From Akkermansiaceae bacterium UBA2381 (GTDB lineage: Bacteria > Verrucomicrobiota > Verrucomicrobiia > Verrucomicrobiales > DEV007), in contig DDSV01000015.1 in NCBI GenBank assembly GCA_002344215.1, positions 9,496 to 73,495 on the forward strand: 64,000 bases of DNA. Direction: 5' to 3'. Below, piece by piece: positions 52,180 through 60,075 of this stretch. The notes under the pieces are model-generated. The model made no database searches and was not told the origin of the DNA. It worked only from the letters and a program-made list of their open reading frames with translations. Made by a program: the position numbers and the translations under genes. Position 1 is the first letter of the stretch, and every line of letters starts with the position of its first letter.

Positions 52180-52228
52180 CGGGAGAATTTGAAATATTTC
52201 ACATGACAAGCTCGCGAGGATTGCAACC

Positions 52229-53083
52229 ATGAAAACAAGTATGTCTGAACAAGAGAAACAAGAGGAGGTCTTGACTCCGGAGACAAAGACTGCCAACCAA
52301 CCCGTGACGCGGGAGAATACTCACGACCTGGTGATCGACGTGGACAATGTGAGCTTTGGCTATGTTCCCGGGAAGGATGTTCTTCGGGATATCACCATGA
52401 ATATCAACCGGGGTGAGGTGACGGCATTTATCGGGCCCTCCGGCTGCGGTAAGTCGACATTGCTCCGTTGCTTCAACCGGATGAATGATCTCATCCCCAC
52501 GGCGGGGATCTCCAAAGGAGAGATTCGTATTCTCGGAACCGATATCCACGCTCCGGAAGTTGATGTGATCGAACTTCGAAAACACGTGGGTATGGTTTTC
52601 CAGAAGTATAATCCGTTTCCGAAGAGCATTTACGAGAATGTCGCCTTCGGCCTTCGAATCCAGGGGATCAACGGCAAGCAGGCGCTCGATCAGGCAGTCG
52701 AGGAGAGCTTGCGTTACGCGGGTCTCTGGGAGGAAGTTAAGGATCGTCTCAACGCGAGCGGTCTCGGTCTTTCCGGCGGGCAGCAGCAGCGTCTTTGCAT
52801 CGCGCGAGCCATCGCCGTGCGGCCCAAGATTGTTCTGATGGATGAGCCGTGTTCGGCTCTCGATCCCATTTCAACCGCCATCATCGAAGAACTGATCACA
52901 AAACTCAGATCGGAATTCACGATTGTCATCGTAACGCACAACATGCAGCAGGCGGCGCGCGTCTCGGATCGGACCGCGTTCTTTTATCTTGGGAATCTCA
53001 TTGAGATGGACAGGACAACAACCATGTTCAGCAACCCTTCGAAGAAGCAGACCGAAGACTACATCTCGGGAAGATTCGGCTGA
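52229..53083 (+). CDS. pstB: Phosphate ABC transporter ATPase PstB
   Basis: 284 residues. Walker A GPSGCGKSTLLRCFNRMND, the PstB-specific Q-loop VFQKYNPFPKSIYENVAFG, signature LSGGQQQRLCIARAIA, Walker B VLMDEPCSALDP and H-loop VTHNMQQA are all present. The first 32 residues are an extra hydrophilic extension before the family start. Translation may begin at either of two close ATGs (MKTSM). pstB follows pstA by 49 bases, a gap that contains a perfect TGAAATATTTCA palindrome (52190-52201). No phoU follows, unlike the usual order. Confidence 0.95.
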   Translation: MKTSMSEQEKQEEVLTPETKTANQPVTRENTHDLVIDVDNVSFGYVPGKDVLRDITMNINRGEVTAFIGPSGCGKSTLLRCFNRMNDLIPTAGISKGEIRILGTDIHAPEVDVIELRKHVGMVFQKYNPFPKSIYENVAFGLRIQGINGKQALDQAVEESLRYAGLWEEVKDRLNASGLGLSGGQQQRLCIARAIAVRPKIVLMDEPCSALDPISTAIIEELITKLRSEFTIVIVTHNMQQAARVSDRTAFFYLGNLIEMDRTTTMFSNPSKKQTEDYISGRFG

Positions 53084-53093
53084 TCCCGCTTTC

Positions 53094-53134
53094 AAAAAAC
53101 TCCGCCCCGGGGATCAGTCTCCGGGGAAGGAGTT
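53094..53134 (-). terminator. Rho-independent terminator of the FHA-cyclase gene, overlapping its stop
   Basis: Minus strand: the arms AACTCCTTCCCCGG (53134-53121) and CCGGGGCGGAGTT (53110-53098) pair with one bulge around AGACTGATC, followed by TTTTTTGAA. The stop codon (53116-53114) lies in the loop. On the plus strand it follows pstB but has no T-run. Confidence 0.7.
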
Positions 53135-54052
53135 GACGGAGAAAACCTCCACGACCTGGGCGCGGCCTTTGACGCGGTGCACCCCGTGGTTTTTGCAGTG
53201 GCTCCTTACTTCCGGGAGAGCTCTGACAAAGTCTCCTGAGACCAGAACGTTGCTCTGGAGTTCGCGGGTCATTGATTCCAGTCGGAAGGTCAGGTTAACC
53301 GGGTCGCCGACGAGAGTGAATTCACCCTGGCTCATGCCGCCGTAGGCGACTTTCCCGGTGTGGATGGCTACACCCACTTCAAATCGACGGTGGATGCTTT
53401 CAAAGACATCGGGGCGTTCCAGATAAATCCGTTCGCACGAAGCGAGGAGCTTCTTGGCGGCCCGCAGAGCTCCATGGAGAGTGTCGGGGGTCACCGAGGT
53501 CCAATAGGCGAGGACGCAGTCTCCAATGAACTTGTCGACGGTGCTGCCCTCCTCGGAGAGAATACGCTCACAGTCCGAATACCAGCTTCCGATGATCTGG
53601 GCGAGATCGTCAGCTTCAATTTCCTCGGACAGAGCGGTGAATCCCTTGATGTCGCTGACGAGGATAATGACTGGAGTGGATCGGATGAGGGCGATAGTGG
53701 ATCCACCCAGGTCTTCCATGTTGATGACAGCGGGCTGGTCTCCTGTTTCGGAAAACTGGAACTCATGTTCCGCGAATGTAATCGTGTCGCCGTTCTTTAG
53801 TTGTCTGGTTGCGGTGACCCGTGACCCATTCAGATAACTGCCATTGAAACTGCCGAGATCGAAGAGGTAGAACCCGCCGTCCTGTTTTCGAATCATGGCG
53901 TGGCGCCTTGAGACACGGGGATCCTCAATGAGGACCTGGCACTCGGGACTTCTCCCGATGATGCTCACATTACCCAGTTCGAGGGTATCATCTGTCTCAG
54001 TACGATGGAGGAAGGCGTTCACGTGCGTAGATAGAACCAATTTCAGGCACAA
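53114..54052 (-). CDS. FHA-domain class III adenylate/guanylate cyclase
   Basis: 312 residues, soluble. Residues about 22-100 are an FHA domain that binds phosphothreonine peptides: SIIGRSPECQV, RVSRRHAMI, DLGSFNGSYLNG. Residues about 127-305 are a class III cyclase: metal Asp D134 (VSDIKGFTALSE) and D178 (KFIGDCVLAYW), K174 as a base-selective residue, and N253/R257 in LVGDPVNLTFRLES for catalysis. The K/D pair fits ATP, hence cAMP, but this is a family rule of thumb. A CRP-type site occurs in the same window at 29495, so a cAMP circuit is conceivable. It is convergent with pstB. Confidence 0.9.
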   Translation of the reverse strand: MCLKLVLSTHVNAFLHRTETDDTLELGNVSIIGRSPECQVLIEDPRVSRRHAMIRKQDGGFYLFDLGSFNGSYLNGSRVTATRQLKNGDTITFAEHEFQFSETGDQPAVINMEDLGGSTIALIRSTPVIILVSDIKGFTALSEEIEADDLAQIIGSWYSDCERILSEEGSTVDKFIGDCVLAYWTSVTPDTLHGALRAAKKLLASCERIYLERPDVFESIHRRFEVGVAIHTGKVAYGGMSQGEFTLVGDPVNLTFRLESMTRELQSNVLVSGDFVRALPEVRSHCKNHGVHRVKGRAQVVEVFSVNSFPGD

Positions 54053-54199
54053 GGGGCAAGTGGTAAAGAGACACTATTGGTAGAAGGGCAGCAATGCTTG
54101 TCTCGCGGTTTCCTGTAAAACGAACGAGGTCCACCGGGCAGGAATTTTCCGGAAGAGGCCGTGAGGCGCTCATTCTGAAGAAGAAGGGGAATCAGAGTA

Positions 54200-54228
54200 T
54201 TGTTTTTATTGAATTTATACCCTATAAT
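54200..54228 (+). promoter_or_regulatory. Sigma70-type promoter upstream of the glycosyltransferase gene
   Basis: TTGTTT (54200-54205), a 17-base spacer and a consensus TATAAT (54223-54228), 76 bases before the start at 54305. It lies in the AT-rich part of the divergent gap between the cyclase and the glycosyltransferase. This is the best promoter match seen in the window. Confidence 0.55.
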
Positions 54229-54304
54229 GCCCCGGACCGGATCTCATCGGCACAGAGAAGGGGATCTGGTAGAACATCGAGCTTGAACTTCAATTCTCTG
54301 ATTT

Positions 54305-55603
54305 ATGAAGTGCCTCTGGCTTACCCGCAAATATCCCCGTCCTGCAAACAGCGGAGAATTGATCTATTCGAACGGACTTATCCGCGCCTTTGCTGGCACG
54401 GGAGTCGAACTAACGGTTGTTGCGCACGACAATGACGAGTCTCCCGTAGGGAATGGGAGTGAAGCCAGTCTGCACGTCGATGAGGACGGGGTGACCTGGC
54501 GCCTGGGCAGCCCCGGGCTTGGTTCCCGGGCGATGAGTCTTTTCACCCGGTTTCCCGCAGACTCATGGCGGCTGAAAAACGGAGGTCCGGAGGAGGCCTT
54601 GGTTGAGGCCATTCGGAAGGAAGTGTGGGATGCCATTATCATAGATCACGCCGCGCTGGGATGGGCGCTTGGACCGATTCGGGAACAGAGGCGCGCCACC
54701 GGCATCAAAGGAGATCCCGTGCTGGTTTACATTTCGCATAACCACGAAGCGAAGGTCCGCCGCGACATAGCCCGGAATTCGACTGCCGGGATTTTCCGCA
54801 AGGCAGCGTTGCGGCTCGATGCCGAAAAGTACGCGCGTCAGGAGGAGGCGCTTTGCCGCGAGGTGGATCTGGTTACCGCCATCACCGGCACGGAGGTCGA
54901 TGCTTACCGTGAGAACTTCCCGCGTCAGCGTTATCTTTGCCTTACTCCGGGATATGAGGGAGAAGCCCACGTGCATCGCGAGATCACCCGTGAGACTCCG
55001 AGACGAGTTGTCATGTCAGGATCCTTCGAGTGGATCGCGAAACGGATCAATCTGGAGAACTTTCTGGAAAAGGCGGCAGGGCGCCTCGCCGCCGCAGGTA
55101 TTGAACTTCAGATCGTGGGCAAGACCGACGAGGCCTTTCGAGAGACGATGAGTCAGCGATATCCGGGGGTCGATTTTGTTGGAAGAGTTCCCGGGATGAC
55201 GCCCTATCTGCTGGATTCACGAATGGGATTGATTGTCGAGGAGTTCGGGGGCGGCTTCAAGTTGAAGACTCTTGAATATATCTTTCACGGACTTCCGCTT
55301 GCCGGGTTAACTCATGCGGTCGAAGGTCTGCCCCTGAAAAGTCCGGAGAATATTCTTCTCCATCGGGATACCTTCTCGCTGGTGGAAGGAATTATCGCGG
55401 TGATAGATGATCTCGAGGAACTCAACCGGATGCGCCGCACCTCACTGGAGATCTGCGGTGAATCGTTCCGTTGGGAGGACCGGGGGAGGAAACTTTTCGA
55501 GAGCCTCCGCGCAATTCGCGGCGAAGCCGGCACTGACAGCCATCATCGGGCAGTTGAAAGGGTTTCCGATTTGTCAGGAATCTCGTCGTGCTTGAGCAGA
55601 TAA
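54305..55603 (+). CDS. Glycosyltransferase, GT-B fold (family 4-like)
   Basis: 432 residues. The N-terminal half begins MKCLWLTRKYPRPANSGELI, the usual start of GT-B glycosyltransferases with the acceptor-site glycines. The C-terminal half has RRVVMSGSFEWIAKRINLE (start of the nucleotide-sugar domain), VDFVGRVPGM, and the E-x7-E-like segment EEFGGGFKLKTLEYIFHGLP, in which the Glu residues bind the donor. It should add a sugar in envelope polysaccharide or lipid synthesis; donor and acceptor are unknown. Its last 61 bases overlap the convergent Na/Pi cotransporter gene. Confidence 0.85.
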   Translation: MKCLWLTRKYPRPANSGELIYSNGLIRAFAGTGVELTVVAHDNDESPVGNGSEASLHVDEDGVTWRLGSPGLGSRAMSLFTRFPADSWRLKNGGPEEALVEAIRKEVWDAIIIDHAALGWALGPIREQRRATGIKGDPVLVYISHNHEAKVRRDIARNSTAGIFRKAALRLDAEKYARQEEALCREVDLVTAITGTEVDAYRENFPRQRYLCLTPGYEGEAHVHREITRETPRRVVMSGSFEWIAKRINLENFLEKAAGRLAAAGIELQIVGKTDEAFRETMSQRYPGVDFVGRVPGMTPYLLDSRMGLIVEEFGGGFKLKTLEYIFHGLPLAGLTHAVEGLPLKSPENILLHRDTFSLVEGIIAVIDDLEELNRMRRTSLEICGESFRWEDRGRKLFESLRAIRGEAGTDSHHRAVERVSDLSGISSCLSR

Positions 55604-57312
55604 TAGGCGCTCTGGACGACATTCAGTCCGTAGTTGGCGATCAACTCGAACTGATTGTTCATGTCTATCGTTAGCATCTCGGTCTTAACCGAATCCGCAG
55701 TCTCTGCCATGCGTTTCATCGCCCGTTTATTGAATTGCTTGCGCATTTTATCCGTGGCGTTCTCGATCTCCTGAGCTTGATGCAGTTTGGCTTCCGTGGC
55801 TCCGGTGACAAGGACTTCCGAATAAAGGTCAATGAGGTCAAGGATCTTTCCGGCAAATGCGAGGATGTTCTCGGTCGCTTCATCTCCGAAGCTGCGCCCC
55901 TTGGTGTATTTTCGCTGGGTGATCTGAATGAGGCGAAAGATGGCATCTGAAATCTCCTCGAGTTCCGAGACAATTCGAAGCATCCGGGTGACGGAGCGGG
56001 CGTTCTCCTGGCTGATTTCCGCAGCTGAGGTTCTTACGAGGTACTCCGTGATGTCATGGGTGAGTACATCGGCTTCATCTTCGAGCGCCTTGAGGCGCGT
56101 GACCTCCGCGCCGAGGTCGGCTGCCGGGTTCTTGAACACCTCCAGATATCCGACAAACATCTCCCGGGTAATGCCGGCAAGGTCCCGGGTCGAATTTTCC
56201 GCTTCTGGAAGATTGAGTTCGCCAAGGTCAACCATGCCTCCGGAAATGAACCGCAACCGGTGTGGCTGCAGGTGCTCAGAGGCTGGTTCTTTAATCCAGC
56301 GGGTGACGAGGGCGGCCAGTTGGGGAATGAATCCGACAAGGAGGAGAATATTCGTAAAGTTGAAGAGCGAGTGAAAAATGGCGAGTTGAAACCCGATCTC
56401 CGTTGACTGGTCCGTGCCGCGTACGGACTCAGGAAGCTGACTGCCCAGCCACAGCACGCCGCGGCTAAAGGGGTAAAAGAGCACAAGCATCCAGAGCACT
56501 CCGAGGACATTGAAAAGGAAGTGGGCGCGGGCGGCCCGTTTTGCGTTTACCGCGGTTCCAATGGAGGCCAGCCAGGCCGTTACGGTAGTACCGATATTTT
56601 CACCAAGGACAATCGCAGCGGATTCTTCAAATCCAATCCAGCCCTGGATCGCCATGGTCACCGTGATGGCCATGGCGGCCGAAGAGGATTGCACGACCAG
56701 GGTCAGGAGAATTCCAAGGATGAGGAAAACGATTACCGAGAGGTAACCCATTCCCGAGAAGTTATTGACGAATGACTGAATATCTCTGGCCCGTTCCTGC
56801 ACTAGCGGGTCCGTACTCGTGAGCATTCCTTTCACATCCGGAACCGATTCCTTAAGCAGATAGAGTCCGTAGAAGAGGAGTCCGAATCCGATAAGGATCT
56901 CGCCGAAGTTTTTCCACCGGTTCCGTCCGGCGAAGAAGAGGGGAAGACCGACGCCGATAATGGGAATGGCGACATCCGAGAGCGAGAATTTCCCGACAGC
57001 GGCAATGATCCATGCGGTCATGGTTGTGCCGAGATTCGCGCCCATGATGACTCCGATGGATTCGATCAGGGTGAGGAGGCCTGCATTGACGAAGCTGACT
57101 ACCATGACGGTGGTGGCCGACGAGGACTGAATGACGCTCGTGATCGCGAGACCCGTAAGAATCGCGGTGAACCGATTGTGGGTCATCGTCGCCATGACTT
57201 TCCGCATACGGTCCCCGGCAGTGCGCTGAACGCCTTCACTCATGACCTTCATTCCGTAGAGGAAGACACCGAGTGAACCGAGAATTTTGAGTATGAAGAC
57301 GAAAGTGGTCAT
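55543..57312 (-). CDS. Na/Pi cotransporter with a PhoU-like C-terminal domain
   Basis: 589 residues. Residues about 1-330 are the NptA/Na-Pi cotransporter type II domain with two QSSSA repeats, SVIQSSSATTVMVVSF and LVVQSSSAAMAITV, which form the substrate and sodium site. About eight membrane segments are visible. The C-terminal part (about 370-585) is a helical PhoU-like domain (SELEEISDAIFRLIQI, EIENATDKMRKQFNKRAMKRMAE in part). It should be a sodium-coupled phosphate transporter with regulatory tail. It is separated by two genes from pstB, in line with a phosphate theme. The 3' end overlaps the glycosyltransferase by 61 bases. Confidence 0.92.
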   Translation of the reverse strand: MTTFVFILKILGSLGVFLYGMKVMSEGVQRTAGDRMRKVMATMTHNRFTAILTGLAITSVIQSSSATTVMVVSFVNAGLLTLIESIGVIMGANLGTTMTAWIIAAVGKFSLSDVAIPIIGVGLPLFFAGRNRWKNFGEILIGFGLLFYGLYLLKESVPDVKGMLTSTDPLVQERARDIQSFVNNFSGMGYLSVIVFLILGILLTLVVQSSSAAMAITVTMAIQGWIGFEESAAIVLGENIGTTVTAWLASIGTAVNAKRAARAHFLFNVLGVLWMLVLFYPFSRGVLWLGSQLPESVRGTDQSTEIGFQLAIFHSLFNFTNILLLVGFIPQLAALVTRWIKEPASEHLQPHRLRFISGGMVDLGELNLPEAENSTRDLAGITREMFVGYLEVFKNPAADLGAEVTRLKALEDEADVLTHDITEYLVRTSAAEISQENARSVTRMLRIVSELEEISDAIFRLIQITQRKYTKGRSFGDEATENILAFAGKILDLIDLYSEVLVTGATEAKLHQAQEIENATDKMRKQFNKRAMKRMAETADSVKTEMLTIDMNNQFELIANYGLNVVQSAYYLLKHDEIPDKSETLSTAR

Positions 57313-57411
57313 GGAATCCCGGCGACTGTAGGGATTTCCGTGATTATGACAATATCGTCACGCAATTATTTTCGCGCCCTTTCCCATTGACGCGAAGCCG
57401 AACTGGGTCCG

Positions 57412-59316
57412 TCAGGCCTCAGAGAACTGAAGCTGATAGAGCTGCCGGTATTCGGTGCACCGATCGAGCAGAACCTCGTGAGAAGCGGCATCGACGAGGC
57501 GTCCCTGGCTCATGACGAGAATTTCGTCGGAATTGAGCACCGTGGAAAGCCGGTGGGCGATTGCGATGACCGTTTTCCCGCGGGACAGTTCCTCAAGCGC
57601 GTCTTGAATCGCCTTTTCCGACTCAGAGTCGAGAGCGGAGGTGGCCTCATCCAGGAAAAGGATGGGCGCGTCACGGAGAATTGCCCTGGCGATGGAGAGC
57701 CGCTGCTGCTGCCCTCCTGAGAGGGTGCAGCCCTTGTCTCCCAGGATCGTTTCGTAGCCCTGGGGTTGTTCCGAAATGAATTCATCGGCGTGGGCGAGTT
57801 GGGCGGCACGGACGATCTGCTCCCGGGTTGCCTCGAGGTCACCGTAGCGGATGTTGTTGTAGATCGTGTCGTGGAAAAGGAAAGTATCCTGACTGACCAG
57901 CCCGATTTTATCGCGCAACGATTGCTGGGCGTAGCGGCGGATGTCATGATCATCGACAAGAATGGATCCCTCCTCGACGTCGTAGAAACGGAGAATAAGA
58001 GAGAGGATCGTCGATTTTCCTGAACCGCTCTGACCGACAAGGGCATATTTTTTCCCGGACTCAAAGCGGAAGGACACGTTCTGAAGCGCCGGCCTGTCCT
58101 GTGTGTAGGAAAAGGTGATGTTCTTCAGTTCGATTGAGCCCCGGCAATCCGTGAGTTCGATGGCGTCCGCCGGGTCCTTAACATCCGGAGTGGCATCGAT
58201 GTAGCCGAAGACCTTGGCGGCGGCGACATAACATTTCTGCAATTGAACCTGCATCCTGCTGAGCATCTTCGCATGAGGATAAATGCTCATGAGACCAAGG
58301 TTGATCGTGAGGAAGGTCTCGGGATTAATCTTGGTCAGCCACGCGTAGACCATGCCGACAGCAATTCCGACGGACCCGACGATCTCGACCATGGGGCCGG
58401 AGATCTCCATGGCTTTGCGCCAGCGGATGATGAATTTGTTGATCCGACGGCTGCCTTCGTTAAAGCGGGCGCGCTGGTATTCTTCGCGTCCGTGAGCCTT
58501 GATGAGGCGGATTCCCGAGAAGCTCTCGTGCAGCGTGACCATCAGTCCCTCGGATTCCTGCTCTTCTCGTCCCCCTGCTTTGCGGACCCGGCGGCTGATC
58601 ATGGCGACCGGCACAATGCAGAGTGGGAAAATGAAGAGCGCGCCGAAGGTGTATAGCGGATCCATCATCGTCACCATCACGATAATCGACAGGATGGCGA
58701 CCGGGTGCTGGATCAGGGCGCTCAGGAGCTGGCTTCCGGCATCCGCCGTGGTTCGTGTCTGATTGGCAACGGTCTGAATCAGTTCGCCCTGTTTGACATG
58801 ATTATAGAACGAGAGCGACTGGCCCATCAGGCTCGTAAAGGTCTCGTCCCGGAGACGGTAGAGCACCTTCATGTTGATCCACAGCATGCAGTATTGATGC
58901 AGGAAGTAGAAGGCTCCGCGAATGAGCAGGAGCAGGGGAATGCTGAGGCAGACAGCCAGGACAAAGATCCATTCCTTGTCCGGGGGAAGGACGGGTGGAC
59001 GTATTGCAAAATCGGCAAGAGGGGGGAAATGGAGATCCGCGAAAGGCAGATAGACTTCGGGTTTTTCCTCACCCATGGCACCGGGAAGGACAATGGTGAA
59101 CACTGACTTGAGAATGAGGAGGAGCACTCCGTTGAAGACGCCTGCAAGGATGCCGAAAAAGATCCCCCAGATGAGTCTCACCTTCAGCGGTTTGACGTAG
59201 CTGAGAAGGCGACGGAAAACGGCGCGACGATCACGGTCCTCTGCGAGATCATCGGACGAGCTTGTCGCGATATCAAGGGCACGGCGGGGGGGCGTCGTTG
59301 AGGGGAGCTGGGACAT
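57412..59316 (-). CDS. ABC transporter with fused permease and ATPase (MsbA-like exporter)
   Basis: 634 residues from the ATG at 59316 (MSQLPSTTPP). Six membrane segments occur in the first 350 residues; the type I exporter pattern is GELIQTVANQTRTTADAG and SGIRLIKAHGREEYQ. The ATPase has Walker A GQSGSGKST, Q-loop SQDTFLFHDTI, signature TLSGGQQQRLSIARAI, Walker B ILFLDEATSALD and H-loop IAHRLSTV. It works as a homodimer. A long first periplasmic loop (about 75-125) is unusual. MsbA-type lipid A flipping or drug export are both possible. It is divergent from the NusG-like gene. Confidence 0.9.
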   Translation of the reverse strand: MSQLPSTTPPRRALDIATSSSDDLAEDRDRRAVFRRLLSYVKPLKVRLIWGIFFGILAGVFNGVLLLILKSVFTIVLPGAMGEEKPEVYLPFADLHFPPLADFAIRPPVLPPDKEWIFVLAVCLSIPLLLLIRGAFYFLHQYCMLWINMKVLYRLRDETFTSLMGQSLSFYNHVKQGELIQTVANQTRTTADAGSQLLSALIQHPVAILSIIVMVTMMDPLYTFGALFIFPLCIVPVAMISRRVRKAGGREEQESEGLMVTLHESFSGIRLIKAHGREEYQRARFNEGSRRINKFIIRWRKAMEISGPMVEIVGSVGIAVGMVYAWLTKINPETFLTINLGLMSIYPHAKMLSRMQVQLQKCYVAAAKVFGYIDATPDVKDPADAIELTDCRGSIELKNITFSYTQDRPALQNVSFRFESGKKYALVGQSGSGKSTILSLILRFYDVEEGSILVDDHDIRRYAQQSLRDKIGLVSQDTFLFHDTIYNNIRYGDLEATREQIVRAAQLAHADEFISEQPQGYETILGDKGCTLSGGQQQRLSIARAILRDAPILFLDEATSALDSESEKAIQDALEELSRGKTVIAIAHRLSTVLNSDEILVMSQGRLVDAASHEVLLDRCTEYRQLYQLQFSEA

Positions 59317-59472
59317 AAGTGGGGACTTCCCCGTGAACACCAAAAGGAAGGAATTGGTAAGGGACAAAAGCCACCTTCGCAAGGTTTTGCGAGATACCGT
59401 GAGAAAAGGTCACATCGCCCTTTCCCGGCGGGAAATGGCGGCTAGAGTCCCTGATATCAACAGGGTTACCCA

Positions 59473-60033
59473 ATGAGCCAATCCACCGATGACTGCGAAT
59501 CCGGCTGGTTCTGTGTCCGCACAAAACCCAAGAGTGAGCACATCGCAGCGAGAAACCTCCAGCATTTTGCTCATCTTGACGAAGTATTCTGCCCAAGGAT
59601 CCGTTATGAGAAAGCAACCCGCCGGGGGCGCGTCTGGTTTGTTGAGGCGCTGTTCCCGGGCTACTTCTTCGCCCGATTTGATCTCGCCTCCGACTTGCGG
59701 GCGGTCAATGCCACTTCGGGGGTAAGCGGGGTCCTCCGCTTTGCTGACCTCTATCCTCAGATCAGCGATACCATTGTCAGCGAGTTGCGCCGGGAGTTTC
59801 CGGAGGAGGCGAACGAAATCCGCATCATCAGGGAGGAGATCACTCCCGGCGATGAAATCATCATCACCGAGGGGGCGATGAAGGGCATGAAAACGACCGT
59901 TACCCGGATGATCAGTGGCGGGGATCGCGTCGCCGTGCTCCTCGATTGGCTGGGTGAGGAGCGCGAAGCCGAAGTCTCGCTACGGGCCATCACGCGACCG
60001 GGGAATATTCGGGAGAAGCTCCGGATCTTGTAG
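59473..60033 (+). CDS. NusG-family transcription factor (specialised paralogue, RfaH-like)
   Basis: 186 residues. The N-terminal NGN domain (about 10-110) has GWFCVRTKPKSEHIAARNL and FPGYFFARFDL, as in NusG/RfaH. The C-terminal part (about 125-180) is a KOW-type segment: ITPGDEIIITEGAMKGMKTTVTRM (key GDEIIITEGAMKGM). Housekeeping NusG normally neighbours secE and rplK, which are absent. This is therefore probably a specialised paralogue that helps long operons, often for polysaccharide. Its target is not shown. It stands alone between an exporter and a dynamin-like GTPase. Confidence 0.88.
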   Translation: MSQSTDDCESGWFCVRTKPKSEHIAARNLQHFAHLDEVFCPRIRYEKATRRGRVWFVEALFPGYFFARFDLASDLRAVNATSGVSGVLRFADLYPQISDTIVSELRREFPEEANEIRIIREEITPGDEIIITEGAMKGMKTTVTRMISGGDRVAVLLDWLGEEREAEVSLRAITRPGNIREKLRIL

Positions 60034-60075
60034 CCGCCGGGATGACAGCCTCACCCCCGTCCGAACCGCCGGGAA

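Noticed and set aside
52190..52201. Palindrome TGAAATATTTCA between pstA and pstB
   Set aside because: Perfect but short and AT-rich, inside an operon gap. Not enough to call an operator.
54094..54435. 113-codon plus-strand frame before the glycosyltransferase
   Set aside because: It overlaps the promoter and the real start of the glycosyltransferase, and the sequence resembles no protein.
57313..57411. Possible Pho box upstream of the Na/Pi cotransporter (TTGTCATAATC on the minus strand)
   Set aside because: Only one half matches; the second half is absent. No similar pattern is found before pstS or phoX.
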